DNA from: Hymenobacter taeanensis
GTDB taxonomy: Bacteria > Bacteroidota > Bacteroidia > Cytophagales > Hymenobacteraceae
Direction: 5' to 3'
Assembly (NCBI RefSeq): GCF_013137895.1
Contig: NZ_CP053538.1
Span: forward strand, 495,501 to 559,500
DNA: 64,000 nt
In this document: piece after piece, positions 44,677 through 53,582 of the stretch
Layout: every line of letters begins with the position of its first letter
Position numbering within the stretch: the first letter of the stretch is position 1
Program-made: the position numbers and the translations under genes
The notes under the pieces: generated by a model
Databases searched by the model: none
Told to the model about the DNA's origin: nothing
Seen by the model: the letters and a program-made list of their open reading frames with translations, nothing else

Positions 44677-46455
44677 ATGGCCGATACCCCCCGCTCTGCC
44701 CCGGTTTCTTTTTCTGAGTTTGAAGCCGTCACTACGACGCAGTGGCAGGAGCGCATTCGCCGCGACCTGAAAGGCCAGGACCCGGCTACGCTCTCCTGGC
44801 TTACGCCCGATGGTTTCACCGTTGAGCCTTTTTACCATCAGGAGGCTTTACAGGCCCTTGGCGGAGCCCCCACGCCCTTGGTACGCACGGCGCCCACCTG
44901 GCGCAACGTGCCTACGTACAGCGTGCCGGCTCACGACCGGGGCCATAAAGCCATTGACCGGGCCGCTGAAGGGCTGGCGCGCGGTGCTGAAGGCGCCCAC
45001 TTTCTGCTCTCGAATGCCGGAACCTTTGATGTGCATTATTTGCAGCAGAAGCTGCCGCTGGACGGCACCTACGTGGGCTACTCCATGCGCAGTGGCCTAG
45101 GCGAGCTGGTGAAGCAGTTGCAGGAGCTGCAGGTTACCCCGCGCGGTTTTTTTGTGCTTGACCCCATCACCTGTCACACCCCTGATATACCGGGCCAGCT
45201 GACTGAGCTACGCTCGGCGCTGGCGGCCTGCCAAGCGTGGCCCGAAGTGCACATGGTAGGCATCAACTCCGCGTATTACGCCAACCGCGGCGCCACCGTA
45301 ACACAGCAAATTGCGTTTGCGCTCAGCACTGCTGCCACTTACCTGAGCGAGCTGCCCAAGGAGGCGCTTACCGCAGAAACTGTAGCCCGTGCCTTGCACC
45401 TGCACGTAGGCGTAAACCCCAACTACTTCTTTGAAATTGCCAAGCTGCGCGCCCTGCGCCGCCTGTTTGCCACGCTGCTGCAAGCCTACGGTGTAGCCGC
45501 TGAAGTTGCGCAGCAGCTACCCATCCTCGCCAGTACCTCTTCCTGGAGCCAGACCACCCTCGATCCGCACACCAACCTGCTGCGCGTGACCACTGAGGCC
45601 ATGAGCGCCGTGCTGGGCGGAGCCACCGCCGTGAGCGTAGGCCAGTTTGATAGTCTGTTTCATGAGCCGAATGAGTTTTCGGAGCGCCTGGCCCGTAACC
45701 TGCCTATTCTACTGCGCGAAGAAGCGTACCTCGACCGGGTGCAGGACCCGGCGGCCGGCTCCTATTACCTCGAAACCCTCACCGACCAGCTGGCCCACCA
45801 AGCCTGGACGTTGTTCCAGAAAATTGAGGCGCAGGGTGGCCTACCGGGCGCTACGGGCCTGGTATTGCAGGAGCTGCACGCTTCTGCTCAGGCGCAGTTC
45901 CGGCGCATTGCCAACGGCGAGCAGGTAGTAGTGGGTACCAACAAATTCCAGAACCCCAACGAGCAGTTCGACTACAACCCCAAGCGCCTGTTGCGCAGCC
46001 GGGAGTTTGACAGCACCCGTGCTGCCTACCCCACGGAGGTGCTGCGCCTGGCTACGGCCATGCACTTCGACCGCCGTGAGCGGAAGAAGAAACGCTCGGC
46101 AGTGGTACTACTGGGGGCGCACACCAACCAGCACATTCTGGAGTCGTTTCTGTTAACGCTGCCGGAAACGGAGCGCCCGGAGCTGCGCAATGCCCACCCC
46201 GAAGGCACTCTCTCGCTGCTGTTTTCTTCGGCGGAAGAGGCCATTCTGATGTACGCCACGCCTGAGCAATACGGGCGCCTGGCTCGGGCCATCAATCACA
46301 TTCCCATTGATGAGCCTGATTTTATTCCGCCTGCTCTGCTGACGGCTGATTTGCCCACTATGCAGGAAGCTATCCGCGTGTTTGGCTTTCAGGAGTTCAC
46401 TGTACAAGGTTACAGCACCGAAGACGTATTGGCCCGCTTACAGGGGAAGAAGTAA
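44677..46455 (+). CDS. mutA: Methylmalonyl-CoA mutase small (beta) subunit
   Basis: The 592-residue subunit partners the catalytic MutB in converting methylmalonyl-CoA and succinyl-CoA. The N-terminal FSEFEAVTTTQWQERIRRDLKG and the TIM-barrel parts (FFEIAKLRALRRLF, EAYLDRVQDPAAGSYYLE) match the family. The C-terminal cobalamin-like domain lacks the DxHxxG motif that binds the cofactor, as expected for this non-catalytic subunit. mutB follows 161 bp downstream with a REP-like element between them, so co-transcription is likely but would pass through that hairpin. Confidence 0.94.
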   Translation: MADTPRSAPVSFSEFEAVTTTQWQERIRRDLKGQDPATLSWLTPDGFTVEPFYHQEALQALGGAPTPLVRTAPTWRNVPTYSVPAHDRGHKAIDRAAEGLARGAEGAHFLLSNAGTFDVHYLQQKLPLDGTYVGYSMRSGLGELVKQLQELQVTPRGFFVLDPITCHTPDIPGQLTELRSALAACQAWPEVHMVGINSAYYANRGATVTQQIAFALSTAATYLSELPKEALTAETVARALHLHVGVNPNYFFEIAKLRALRRLFATLLQAYGVAAEVAQQLPILASTSSWSQTTLDPHTNLLRVTTEAMSAVLGGATAVSVGQFDSLFHEPNEFSERLARNLPILLREEAYLDRVQDPAAGSYYLETLTDQLAHQAWTLFQKIEAQGGLPGATGLVLQELHASAQAQFRRIANGEQVVVGTNKFQNPNEQFDYNPKRLLRSREFDSTRAAYPTEVLRLATAMHFDRRERKKKRSAVVLLGAHTNQHILESFLLTLPETERPELRNAHPEGTLSLLFSSAEEAILMYATPEQYGRLARAINHIPIDEPDFIPPALLTADLPTMQEAIRVFGFQEFTVQGYSTEDVLARLQGKK

Positions 46456-46465
46456 CTAAAACACC

Positions 46466-46596
46466 GTCATGCTGAGCGCAGTCGAACCGAAGGTCGCCGC
46501 AGGCAAGCATCTCTACTGCGTCATTGCAGAGGCTTAGGCCAGTGATTAGCCAGCGGTAGAGATGCTTCGACAAGCGGACGCCAGATCAAGCATGAC
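46466..46596. repeat. REP-like interspersed palindromic element, copy 1
   Basis: The element of about 131 bp lies between mutA and mutB. Outer ends GTCATGCT and AGCATGAC are complementary, and inner arms AAGCATCTCTACTGC (about 46505-46519) and GCGGTAGAGATGCTT match with one mismatch around a 30-base centre. Its layout and the words TCGACAAGC and GAGATG are shared with the element at 50796-50893. No coding sequence is inside. Confidence 0.75.
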
Positions 46597-46616
46597 AGAC
46601 ACCCACCCGACTCCAG

Positions 46617-48737
46617 ATGAAACCCGATTTCTCTCAAATACCTTACGACGCCGCTAAGCTGAGCGCGCCGCCCATCAATCCCACTCAAACCAGCACCCCC
46701 GAAGGGATTCCGCTCAAGAATTTCTACACGGCGCAGGATGTGACTGGCCTAGGCCACCTCGGGTTCGGGGCGGGGCAGGCGCCGTACCTGCGCGGGCCCT
46801 ACGCCACCATGTACGTGCAAAACCCCTGGACTATCCGGCAGTACGCGGGCTTCAGCACGGCCGAGGAATCCAACGCCTTCTACCGCCGCAATCTGGCGGG
46901 CGGGCAGAAGGGACTTTCGGTGGCGTTTGACCTGGCGACGCACCGGGGGTACGACTCCGACCACCCGCGCGTGGTGGGCGACGTGGGCAAGGCCGGCGTG
47001 GCCATTGACTCGGTGGAGGACATGAAGATTCTCTTCGACCAGATTCCGCTGGATCAGATGTCGGTGAGCATGACCATGAACGGGGCGGTGCTGCCGGTGC
47101 TGGCCTTTTACATTGTGGCGGCCGAGGAGCAGGGTGTAACACCCGAGAAGCTGGCGGGAACCATTCAGAACGATATTCTGAAGGAGTTCATGGTGCGCAA
47201 CACCTACATCTACCCGCCCCTGCCGAGTATGCGCATCATTGCGGATATCTTCAGCTACACGGCGCAGCACATGCCCAAGTTCAACAGCATCAGCATCTCG
47301 GGCTACCACATGCAGGAAGCCGGAGCCACGGCCGATATTGAACTGGCCTACACCCTCGCCGACGGTTTAGAGTACGTGCGCGCCGGCCTCGCGGCGGGCA
47401 TGACCATTGATCAGTTTGCCCCGCGCCTGTCGTTTTTCTGGGCCATTGGCATGAACCACTTCATGGAAATTGCCAAGATGCGCGCCGGCCGCCTGCTGTG
47501 GGCCAAGCTCATCAAGCAGTTTGATCCGCAGAACCCCAAGAGCCTAGCCCTGCGCACGCACTGCCAGACCTCGGGCTACTCGCTCACCGAGCAGGACCCC
47601 TTCAACAACGTGGCCCGCACCGCCATTGAGGCCATGGCCGCGGCCCTGGGCGGCACCCAGAGTCTGCACACCAACGCCCTCGACGAGGCTATTGCCCTGC
47701 CCACCGACTTCTCGGCCCGCATTGCGCGCAACACCCAGCTCTACCTCCAGCACGAAACCGACATTACCCGCGTAGTTGACCCCTGGGGCGGCTCGTACTA
47801 CGTGGAAACCCTCACCCACGAGCTGGCCGACAAAGCCTGGGCCCTGATTCAGGAAGTGGAGGAGCTGGGCGGCATGGCCAAAGCCATTGAGACTGGCCTG
47901 CCGAAGATGCGCATTGAGGAAGCCTCGGCCCGCAAGCAGGCCCGCATCGACTCGGGCAAGGAAATAGTGGTGGGCGTGAACAAGTACCGCCCCAGCGAGG
48001 AGCAAAAGATTGACGTGCTCGACATCGACAACGCCGCCGTGCGCGAGTCGCAGATTGCGCGCCTGAACCAGATACGGGCGGAGCGCGATGGCGCCGCCGT
48101 GCAGCAGGCCCTGGACGACCTCACGGAAGCGGCCCGCTCCGGCAACGAGAACCTGCTGGCCCTGGCCGTGAAAGCGGCTCGCCTGCGTGCTACGCTAGGG
48201 GAAATTTCCGATGCCCTGGAGAAGGTATACGGCCGCCACCAGGCCACTATTCGCGCCATTTCGGGCGTGTATTCTGCCGAGATGAACTACGACGAGGAAT
48301 TCGCGAAGGCCCGCCAGGCCGCCGACGACTTTGCCGCCAAGGAAGGCCGCCGCCCCCGCATGATGGTGGCCAAAATGGGCCAGGATGGCCACGACCGGGG
48401 CTCCAAGATTATTGCCACCTCCTTCGCCGATGTGGGCTTCGACGTGGATATTGCGCCCTTGTTCCAAACCCCCGACGAAGTAGCCCGCCAGGCCGCCGAG
48501 AACGACGTGCACGTGGTGGGCGTGAGCAGCCTCGCCGCCGGCCACAAAACCCTGATTCCGCAGCTCATCGAGGAGCTCCGGCAGCTCGGCCGCGAAGACA
48601 TCCTCGTCATTGCCGGCGGCGTCATCCCCGCCCAGGACTACGATTTCCTCTACAACGCTGGCGTAGTTGGCGTGTACGGCCCAGGAACCGTTATTGCCGT
48701 AGCCGCGCAGGAGATCTTGGAGAAGCTAGGAGAGTAA
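46617..48737 (+). CDS. mutB: Methylmalonyl-CoA mutase large (alpha) subunit
   Basis: This is the catalytic, adenosylcobalamin-dependent subunit (706 residues). The TIM barrel starts near [20 protein letters not shown], with substrate-binding motifs such as [20 protein letters not shown]. The C-terminal cobalamin-binding domain carries [15 protein letters not shown], with the DxHxxG His that binds cobalt from below, plus [12 protein letters not shown] and VIAGGVIP. The pathway links propionyl-CoA and succinyl-CoA. The adenosyltransferase making its cofactor is at 9.7 kb. The GC content is noticeably high here and drops abruptly right after the stop. Confidence 0.97.
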   Translation: MKPDFSQIPYDAAKLSAPPINPTQTSTPEGIPLKNFYTAQDVTGLGHLGFGAGQAPYLRGPYATMYVQNPWTIRQYAGFSTAEESNAFYRRNLAGGQKGLSVAFDLATHRGYDSDHPRVVGDVGKAGVAIDSVEDMKILFDQIPLDQMSVSMTMNGAVLPVLAFYIVAAEEQGVTPEKLAGTIQNDILKEFMVRNTYIYPPLPSMRIIADIFSYTAQHMPKFNSISISGYHMQEAGATADIELAYTLADGLEYVRAGLAAGMTIDQFAPRLSFFWAIGMNHFMEIAKMRAGRLLWAKLIKQFDPQNPKSLALRTHCQTSGYSLTEQDPFNNVARTAIEAMAAALGGTQSLHTNALDEAIALPTDFSARIARNTQLYLQHETDITRVVDPWGGSYYVETLTHELADKAWALIQEVEELGGMAKAIETGLPKMRIEEASARKQARIDSGKEIVVGVNKYRPSEEQKIDVLDIDNAAVRESQIARLNQIRAERDGAAVQQALDDLTEAARSGNENLLALAVKAARLRATLGEISDALEKVYGRHQATIRAISGVYSAEMNYDEEFAKARQAADDFAAKEGRRPRMMVAKMGQDGHDRGSKIIATSFADVGFDVDIAPLFQTPDEVARQAAENDVHVVGVSSLAAGHKTLIPQLIEELRQLGREDILVIAGGVIPAQDYDFLYNAGVVGVYGPGTVIAVAAQEILEKLGE

Positions 48738-48763
48738 CCAATATTTATGTAAATATTAAGCAA

Positions 48764-49174
48764 ATGAATAAGAACAGATGGATAATATACACTGTAGCAA
48801 CAGGCATAATACCTTTGGTGTTAAGATTTTTTTATTTCTTGTTTTTTAAGAAATTGGATGCAGATTTTGTCTTTAACGAGGGAGATTTATCAGCATTTGG
48901 CCTAATGCTAAACGTAAGTAATATCAATGAACTTGATGGAAATAACTTAGTTGACGAAATATGGAAGAAACAAAAAATTGGATACTCAACTTTATTAATA
49001 ATAGTATTTTCATCTTTATACGGCATTTCTCTTGCACTGAACGAACTCACCAATAAGAATGAAGTTAATTCAAATAATATCAAAGGCGTATTAATATTTT
49101 TATGCATATCAGCACTAATTTTTAGTTATTCTATATACAAGCATCTTGACACAATTAACAAGAGCGCGTCATGA
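48764..49174 (+). CDS. AT-rich island: unknown membrane protein A
   Basis: The 136-residue protein has an N-terminal hydrophobic segment (about 5-28) and two more near 72-92 and 105-126, with a polar loop between them rich in Asn and Asp. I recognise no family. Base and codon use (Asn AAT, Ile ATA, Lys AAA) differ sharply from mutB just before it, which points to acquisition by transfer. Its stop overlaps the ATG of the next small gene (ATGA), so the island genes form one tightly coupled operon. Confidence 0.65.
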   Translation: MNKNRWIIYTVATGIIPLVLRFFYFLFFKKLDADFVFNEGDLSAFGLMLNVSNINELDGNNLVDEIWKKQKIGYSTLLIIVFSSLYGISLALNELTNKNEVNSNNIKGVLIFLCISALIFSYSIYKHLDTINKSAS

Positions 49175-49344
49175 TATATCAATTAGAGCATTTCGGCGTT
49201 GCACTAGGTGTTTTGACAGGTTTATTTATAATAATAACAAGCATAAAGTCATTAATAAATACCAGAAATAAATTTTATAATGATTTTTTAGAAAATAGAA
49301 AGAAATTTCCTTCAATAAAAAACAAAAACAATGAAAAGCATTAA
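49171..49344 (+). CDS. AT-rich island: 57-residue single-pass membrane protein B
   Basis: This small gene is easily missed by length cut-offs. It starts at the ATG that shares ATGA with the stop of gene A. It encodes a short polar start (MIYQLEHFGV), one membrane helix (about 9-28) and a basic Lys/Asn-rich cytoplasmic tail. Its last 14 bases overlap the start of gene C. Placement between two coupled genes argues that it is real. No family is recognised; size and shape resemble small membrane partners or toxins of defence operons, which is only an analogy. Confidence 0.6.
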   Translation: MIYQLEHFGVALGVLTGLFIIITSIKSLINTRNKFYNDFLENRKKFPSIKNKNNEKH

Positions 49345-49816
49345 GTCTTTTATTTATCTTGATGAATACAAAATGTATTCTATATCGTCTCAAATATTTG
49401 AGGGCATAACAGAATCTATTCTTAAAACCGAAAGCAACAGTTCTGAGCAAGATACTTCACAGAAGGGACCAATGGCTAGTGGCAGAGTAATGGCAGATAT
49501 CATCAGCGCTAGTTATAAAAATACTGAAAAAAGGTATCTGCATGATTATGCTTATAATATTTTTGAATCGAAAATATATGAAAATCAAGAGGTATTAGAT
49601 GTAAATAATGACAGCATATCTAGCTTTGAGCAAGATATACACAAAACTAAATTTATAAAAATAACAGGGCGATCAGTCTTAAACGACACCAAAGCTGTAC
49701 ACGAACTGATACATTATTTCAAATTATTACATTACGGACTTGATTACATTAGCAAAGGAGGAGCAAATATAAAGTCTGAAAAAAAAACAGGCTATATCAC
49801 AATCAAAATCAGTTAA
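49331..49816 (+). CDS. AT-rich island: DUF6414-like protein, N-terminal part (gene C1)
   Basis: The 161-residue ORF begins KSFIYLDEYKMYSISSQIF, a start that I recall for DUF6414-type proteins (an aromatic-YLD element followed by a helix and GI). It then has a Ser/Gln-rich stretch and mixed alpha/beta sequence. It stops soon after a run of nine A (49779-49787), while the next frame stays open and continues as C2. Removing one A would fuse C1 and C2 into one protein of about 322 residues. So C1 is probably the front part of a split protein. The family match is from memory and is tentative. Confidence 0.5.
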   Translation: MKSIKSFIYLDEYKMYSISSQIFEGITESILKTESNSSEQDTSQKGPMASGRVMADIISASYKNTEKRYLHDYAYNIFESKIYENQEVLDVNNDSISSFEQDIHKTKFIKITGRSVLNDTKAVHELIHYFKLLHYGLDYISKGGANIKSEKKTGYITIKIS

Positions 49817-50300
49817 TGACAGAAACAAGAAAGCATTATTGCAAGATATTATCAATAAGAAGGCAACTCAATTATTGGAAGGACTAGGATCATCACTTGA
49901 TGATGAATACATGCATCACTTGGAGTTCATTATAAAAGAAATGTATAAAGATCAACTATTGTTTCAAATAGTATTATCAGATGTCTATGAGCAAAAGCTA
50001 TTTAGTGCTTCTCTAAATAGAAATTATCTAAAAGAAGACATTAATACTTTAATTCATAAATATTCAAGAGAAACAGAAAAAGAATTGACACTCTTCGGAA
50101 TTGTCACTCAATCAGGCAATAACGACGAAAAAGTATTGCAGTTTATAGACGACAAAATAAATGATCCTAATCAAAAAACAGGAATGCGAGAAGCTATGAT
50201 GAATATGATATCTCATATGACTGGAATAGATGCTACTTTAACAGGCAGACTAGGATACGAATTTGTCATTGATCCTATAGCTATATATTATCAACTATAA
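49773..50300 (+). CDS. AT-rich island: DUF6414-like protein, C-terminal part (gene C2)
   Basis: The frame is open from 49773. A stand-alone gene could begin only at TTG 49839 (153 residues), since the nearest ATG (49816) is in another frame and stops after 23 codons. The sequence is helical (IINKKATQLLEGLG, EFIIKEMYKDQLLFQIV) and ends with FVIDPIAIYYQL, an ending I recall for DUF6414 proteins. Read through the A9 run with one base removed, it continues C1. It is either the second half of a frameshifted gene, a slippage product, or a gene with an unusual start. Confidence 0.5.
   Translation, partial: SLKKKQAISQSKSVNDRNKKALLQDIINKKATQLLEGLGSSLDDEYMHHLEFIIKEMYKDQLLFQIVLSDVYEQKLFSASLNRNYLKEDINTLIHKYSRETEKELTLFGIVTQSGNNDEKVLQFIDDKINDPNQKTGMREAMMNMISHMTGIDATLTGRLGYEFVIDPIAIYYQL
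49779..49787 (+). other. A9 homopolymer at the C1/C2 frame junction
   Basis: Nine consecutive A lie in the stretch TCTGAAAAAAAAACAGG. The upstream frame stops 29 bases later at 49814. The C2 frame is open from 49773 onward, so the run is inside the only zone where a switch between frames would give one protein. Such runs are prone to indels, sequencing error and transcriptional slippage. Confidence 0.7.
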
Positions 50301-50336
50301 ATACAATACATCTAAAGAATATATTGACTAAAAAGT

Positions 50337-50777
50337 ATGCGCATCAATGAAATAGACCAAGAAGACGCGGATATTGATTGGTTTGCTACGGATAGCAACG
50401 GCTATATCCTGCACGTGGCTTCCGGCGGCGGGATACTGCCCGAATCGGTGGCGGCTTCTCAGGAGGCGCTGCTGGAGCTGCATCAGTATTTCCTGACGCG
50501 GCCGGCTGGCGGTTCGGCGGAGGCGGTGCAGCTGGAAGTGGGAGCCGATGAGAGCAGCTACCCCGGCGCGGCGCGCTATGCTCAGCGGGGCCTGTTCTCC
50601 TTTGCCAAGGCGCGCCTCCACGAGCGGGCCGATTCGCGGTATTACGTGGTGGCTAGGCCAGCCCAGCCGCTCACGGTGGCGGAACTGCCGGAGCGCATTG
50701 CCGCGCTGCTCCAGAAAACCTGGCTGCTCGGCTCGGTGGCCGACCTGACTACCCTGAACGTTTCTAGCATACCATAG
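50337..50777 (+). CDS. Unknown small acidic protein after the AT-rich island
   Basis: The 146-residue soluble protein begins MRINEIDQEDADIDWFA, with a DSNGYILHVASGGG motif, and is otherwise mixed alpha/beta. I recall similar short proteins in Bacteroidota without known function, in size and style like immunity or SMI1-type proteins. The first 30 codons follow the AT-rich region, but most of the gene has the host's GC-rich codon use. It marks the right edge of the island and is followed by a REP-like element. Confidence 0.6.
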   Translation: MRINEIDQEDADIDWFATDSNGYILHVASGGGILPESVAASQEALLELHQYFLTRPAGGSAEAVQLEVGADESSYPGAARYAQRGLFSFAKARLHERADSRYYVVARPAQPLTVAELPERIAALLQKTWLLGSVADLTTLNVSSIP

Positions 50778-50795
50778 AAGCGGAATAGCTAACAG

Positions 50796-50893
50796 AACGT
50801 CGTGTCGAGCTTGCCGAGACATCTCGCGTGCACCGTTGCAGGAATATAGCAGCGTCAGCCCGCGAGATGTCTCGACAAGCTCGACATGACGTT
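50796..50893. repeat. REP-like interspersed palindromic element, copy 2
   Basis: The arms 50796-50828 and 50861-50893 are complementary over 33 bases with two mismatches (both contain CAAGCTCGACA/TGTCGAGCTTG forms) around a 32-base centre. It is a relative of the element at 46466-46596 and lies between two plus-strand genes. Its size and lack of coding potential fit a REP/BIME- or MITE-like repeat. Confidence 0.8.
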
Positions 50894-51041
50894 TTTATGG
50901 GTAGCAAGCTGGTAGGCCATCTACCTGATTTTGCTACCTTATGGCGCTTATTTTATTTGGGCCCAGGCATATCCGTGGGCCAGCGTACCCAGGGGCCCGG
51001 AGGGCGGCTGGTTTCTGTTTCGCTGTTATTCTCTAGTTCCT

Positions 51042-52484
51042 ATGAGCCAAACTCCCCTCCTGCCCTCCCGGCGCGAGTTTATCAAACAAGGTGCTGCCGC
51101 GGCGGCCACGTTCATGATTGTGCCGCGCTTCGTGCTGGGTGGCAAGGGCTACACCGCCCCTAGCGACCAACTGGTGATTGCCGGCGTGGGAGTAGGTGGC
51201 AAGGGAGAAAGCGACTTGGCCTCCTTTGCTAAAACCGGAAAAGTGCGCATCGGCTACCTCTGCGACGTAGACGACCGGCGGGCAGCCAAGTCCAGGCAGG
51301 CATTTCCGCAGGCCAAATACTACAAAGACTGGCGGCAGTTGCTCGATAAGGAATCCAAGAACTTTGATGCTGTGTCGGTGGCCACGCCCGACCACAACCA
51401 CGCGGCCGTTACGCTGGCCGCCATGCAGCTGGGCAAGCACGTGTATGTGCAGAAGCCCCTCACCCACGACCTCTACGAAGCCCGCGCCCTGACCGAGGCC
51501 GCCAAGCGCTACCCCGTAGTGACGCAGATGGGCAACCAGGGTGCCTCCGGCGACGGGGTGCGGCAGCTGCAGGAGTGGTACGATGCCAACCTCATCGGGA
51601 AAGTGCACACCGTGTACTGCTGGACCGACCGCCCCGTGTGGCCCCAGGGCATTCCCTGGCCTACTGGGGCTACCAGCGTGCCCCCGGAGCTGGACTGGGA
51701 CCTGTGGCTGGGCACGGCACCCTTCCGCCCCTACGTGGATAAGCTGGTGCCCTTCAACTGGCGCGGCTGGTGGGAGTACGGCACGGGCGCCCTCGGCGAC
51801 ATGGGCTGCCACCTGCTGGAAGCGCCCTTCCGGGTGCTAGGCCTGCAATACGCCAGCACCGTGCAGGCCAGCGTGGGCAGCGTGTATGTGGATGAGTTTA
51901 AGCGCGGCTATTTCCCCGAGAGCTGCCCGCCCTCCAGCCACGTCACGCTTACCTTCCCTGCTACCAAAAAGAACAAGCAGGAAGTTACGGTGCACTGGAT
52001 GGACGGGGGCATTCAGCCGGAGCGGCCCGAGGAGCTGGGCCCCAATGAGCTGTTTGGCGACGGGGGCAACGGCATTCTGTTTGTGGGCAAGAAGGGCAAG
52101 ATGATGGCCAGCACCTACGCCGCCAATCCGCGCCTGCTGCCGCTTTCCCATAATCAGGAGGTGAAGGTTAAGCCTACCCTGGCCCGCGTGCCGGGCGGAG
52201 CCGAGGGCCACTATGCGCAGTGGGTAGAAGCCTGCATAGCCGGGCACGGCAACCATACCGTCAGTGCCCCCTTTGAAACGGCGGGCCCGTTAACAGAAGC
52301 CCTGCTCATGGCGAATCTGGCCATTCGGGGCTATGACCTGCGGCGGCCCAAAACCACCGGCCCCGGCTTCGACTACCCCGGCCGGGGCATTGAGCTGGTT
52401 TGGGACCCACAGCAGCTCCGCGTCACCAACTTTGAGGAGGTGAACCGCTTCGTGAAGCGCGACTACCGGCCCGGCTGGCAGTAG
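51042..52484 (+). CDS. Tat-exported Gfo/Idh/MocA-family oxidoreductase
   Basis: The 480-residue protein has a Tat signal (SRREFIKQG, then AAAAATFMIVP). A Rossmann domain follows (LVIAGVGVGGKGESDL, VATPDHNHAAVTLAAMQLGKHVYVQKPL, with the EKP-like QKPL active-site motif), then a C-terminal alpha/beta domain containing WWEYGTGALGDMGCHLLE. Such exported members are common in Bacteroidota and act on sugars or glycosides with a bound NAD(P). The exact substrate is unknown. I chose the ATG just before the Tat signal; a start 37 codons upstream runs through the preceding spacer. Confidence 0.9.
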   Translation: MSQTPLLPSRREFIKQGAAAAATFMIVPRFVLGGKGYTAPSDQLVIAGVGVGGKGESDLASFAKTGKVRIGYLCDVDDRRAAKSRQAFPQAKYYKDWRQLLDKESKNFDAVSVATPDHNHAAVTLAAMQLGKHVYVQKPLTHDLYEARALTEAAKRYPVVTQMGNQGASGDGVRQLQEWYDANLIGKVHTVYCWTDRPVWPQGIPWPTGATSVPPELDWDLWLGTAPFRPYVDKLVPFNWRGWWEYGTGALGDMGCHLLEAPFRVLGLQYASTVQASVGSVYVDEFKRGYFPESCPPSSHVTLTFPATKKNKQEVTVHWMDGGIQPERPEELGPNELFGDGGNGILFVGKKGKMMASTYAANPRLLPLSHNQEVKVKPTLARVPGGAEGHYAQWVEACIAGHGNHTVSAPFETAGPLTEALLMANLAIRGYDLRRPKTTGPGFDYPGRGIELVWDPQQLRVTNFEEVNRFVKRDYRPGWQ

Positions 52485-52534
52485 CCGGCAGGCCACGGTG
52501 GGGCTTGGTAAATCATCTGCGGTTAAAAAAAAGA

Positions 52535-52570
52535 GCTGCCGGCGCTGCATATTCTGTAAGCGCCGGCAGC
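52535..52570. terminator. Hairpin terminator between Gfo and MBL genes
   Basis: A perfect 12-bp stem (52535-52546 with 52559-52570, GCTGCCGGCGCT) and a 12-base loop lie between convergent genes. The plus strand is followed by CTTTCTT and the minus strand by a T-run, so it may serve both. Confidence 0.75.
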
Positions 52571-52668
52571 CTTTCTTCATCAAGCATGTGGCCTGCGCCA
52601 AACAGAACAGCTGCCTGATCTGGCGTAGGCCAGCATTTGACATACCCTAACCTGCGGGGGGGCTGTAT

Positions 52669-53436
52669 TTACTTCTGGATGGTTATCCATTCGCCGTCGG
52701 CGGGCACGTGCACCCTGCTTGACAGGCCTTCCTGCTCTGCTACTGCTTGGGTTGTTGCCCGGTTCTCGGTGCCGTGAGGCACAGCTTCCAGGTGCACGGC
52801 ATATACCTGGGCCTGCGGGGCATGCTGGGCCACTTGCAGTACCTCCGCGGCCGTCATAACGATGGGGTCTCCCTGCGCGAAGCGGGCGGCGCCGGCATTA
52901 AGGATTATAGCATCGGGTTGGTACTGGTCGAGGGCCTGGGTTACATCGTCGCACCAGATGGTGTCGCCGGCAATGTAGAGGCGCTGCTGCCCGGCCTCCA
53001 CTACAAAGCCAGAAACCGTGCCCATCAGTTTTCCAATTTCGCCGGTGCCATGCTGGCCCGATGTGCGGGAGAACTGGATGCCTTCCCAGTTGAGTTGGCC
53101 TTCTACGGGCCGCACTTGGGTGAAGCCCTGGCCTAGCAGGGTTTCCTCGTCGGCGGGTTGGCAGAAGACAGGCAACTCTTTGGGCAGAAGCTGCTGGGCT
53201 ACGGTGTCCCAATGGTCGGGGTGGGGGTGGGTGAGCAGCACCGCATCGAGAGAGGCCACCAACTGGGGTAGTTCCTCAGCTGGGAAAGGGAGGTCAACCA
53301 GCGGATAGCGCAGGTTGTTGCCAGCCATAGGAAGCGGGTCGTACTGAGCACGGGCCCCCAGCATGGGGTCGATGAGCAGGGTTTTGCCGGCCACTTTCAG
53401 CAGCAGCGTGGCGTTACGAATCAGTTGAACTTGCAT
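52669..53436 (-). CDS. MBL-fold metal-dependent hydrolase
   Basis: The 255-residue metallo-beta-lactamase-fold protein has the metal motif LTHPHPDHWD, further ligands in GQHGTGEIGKL and IAGDTIWCDD, and a final His in VHLEAVPH. It resembles UlaG/RomA-like hydrolases rather than true beta-lactamases, has no signal peptide and is thus cytoplasmic. The substrate is unknown. It is divergent from an HxlR-type regulator 146 bp away, an arrangement typical of a regulator and its target. Confidence 0.85.
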   Translation of the reverse strand: MQVQLIRNATLLLKVAGKTLLIDPMLGARAQYDPLPMAGNNLRYPLVDLPFPAEELPQLVASLDAVLLTHPHPDHWDTVAQQLLPKELPVFCQPADEETLLGQGFTQVRPVEGQLNWEGIQFSRTSGQHGTGEIGKLMGTVSGFVVEAGQQRLYIAGDTIWCDDVTQALDQYQPDAIILNAGAARFAQGDPIVMTAAEVLQVAQHAPQAQVYAVHLEAVPHGTENRATTQAVAEQEGLSSRVHVPADGEWITIQK

Positions 53437-53511
53437 AGGAGAAGCGGGTTACCTACTATCTTGGCCGGGTGCGGCAACCTTAGCGGCAGCGGCTACCCAA
53501 CGGGGCAAATG

Positions 53512-53519
53512 TATCTTTG
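53512..53519 (+). promoter_or_regulatory. -7 box TATCTTTG of the HxlR gene
   Basis: This exact TAnnTTTG match, followed by C, lies 63 bases before the HxlR ATG. The predicted leader is about 57 bases, and the region before it is shared with the divergent MBL gene. Confidence 0.55.
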
Positions 53520-53582
53520 CCCTTGCCACCACCCCAAGAAGGTTACCCGCTGGTTACCTGGTTACTTTTTCGTTTCCCGCGT

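Noticed and set aside
46466..46596. CRISPR-like repeat
   Set aside because: There are only two related palindromic elements, 4 kb apart, with no regular spacers or cas genes.
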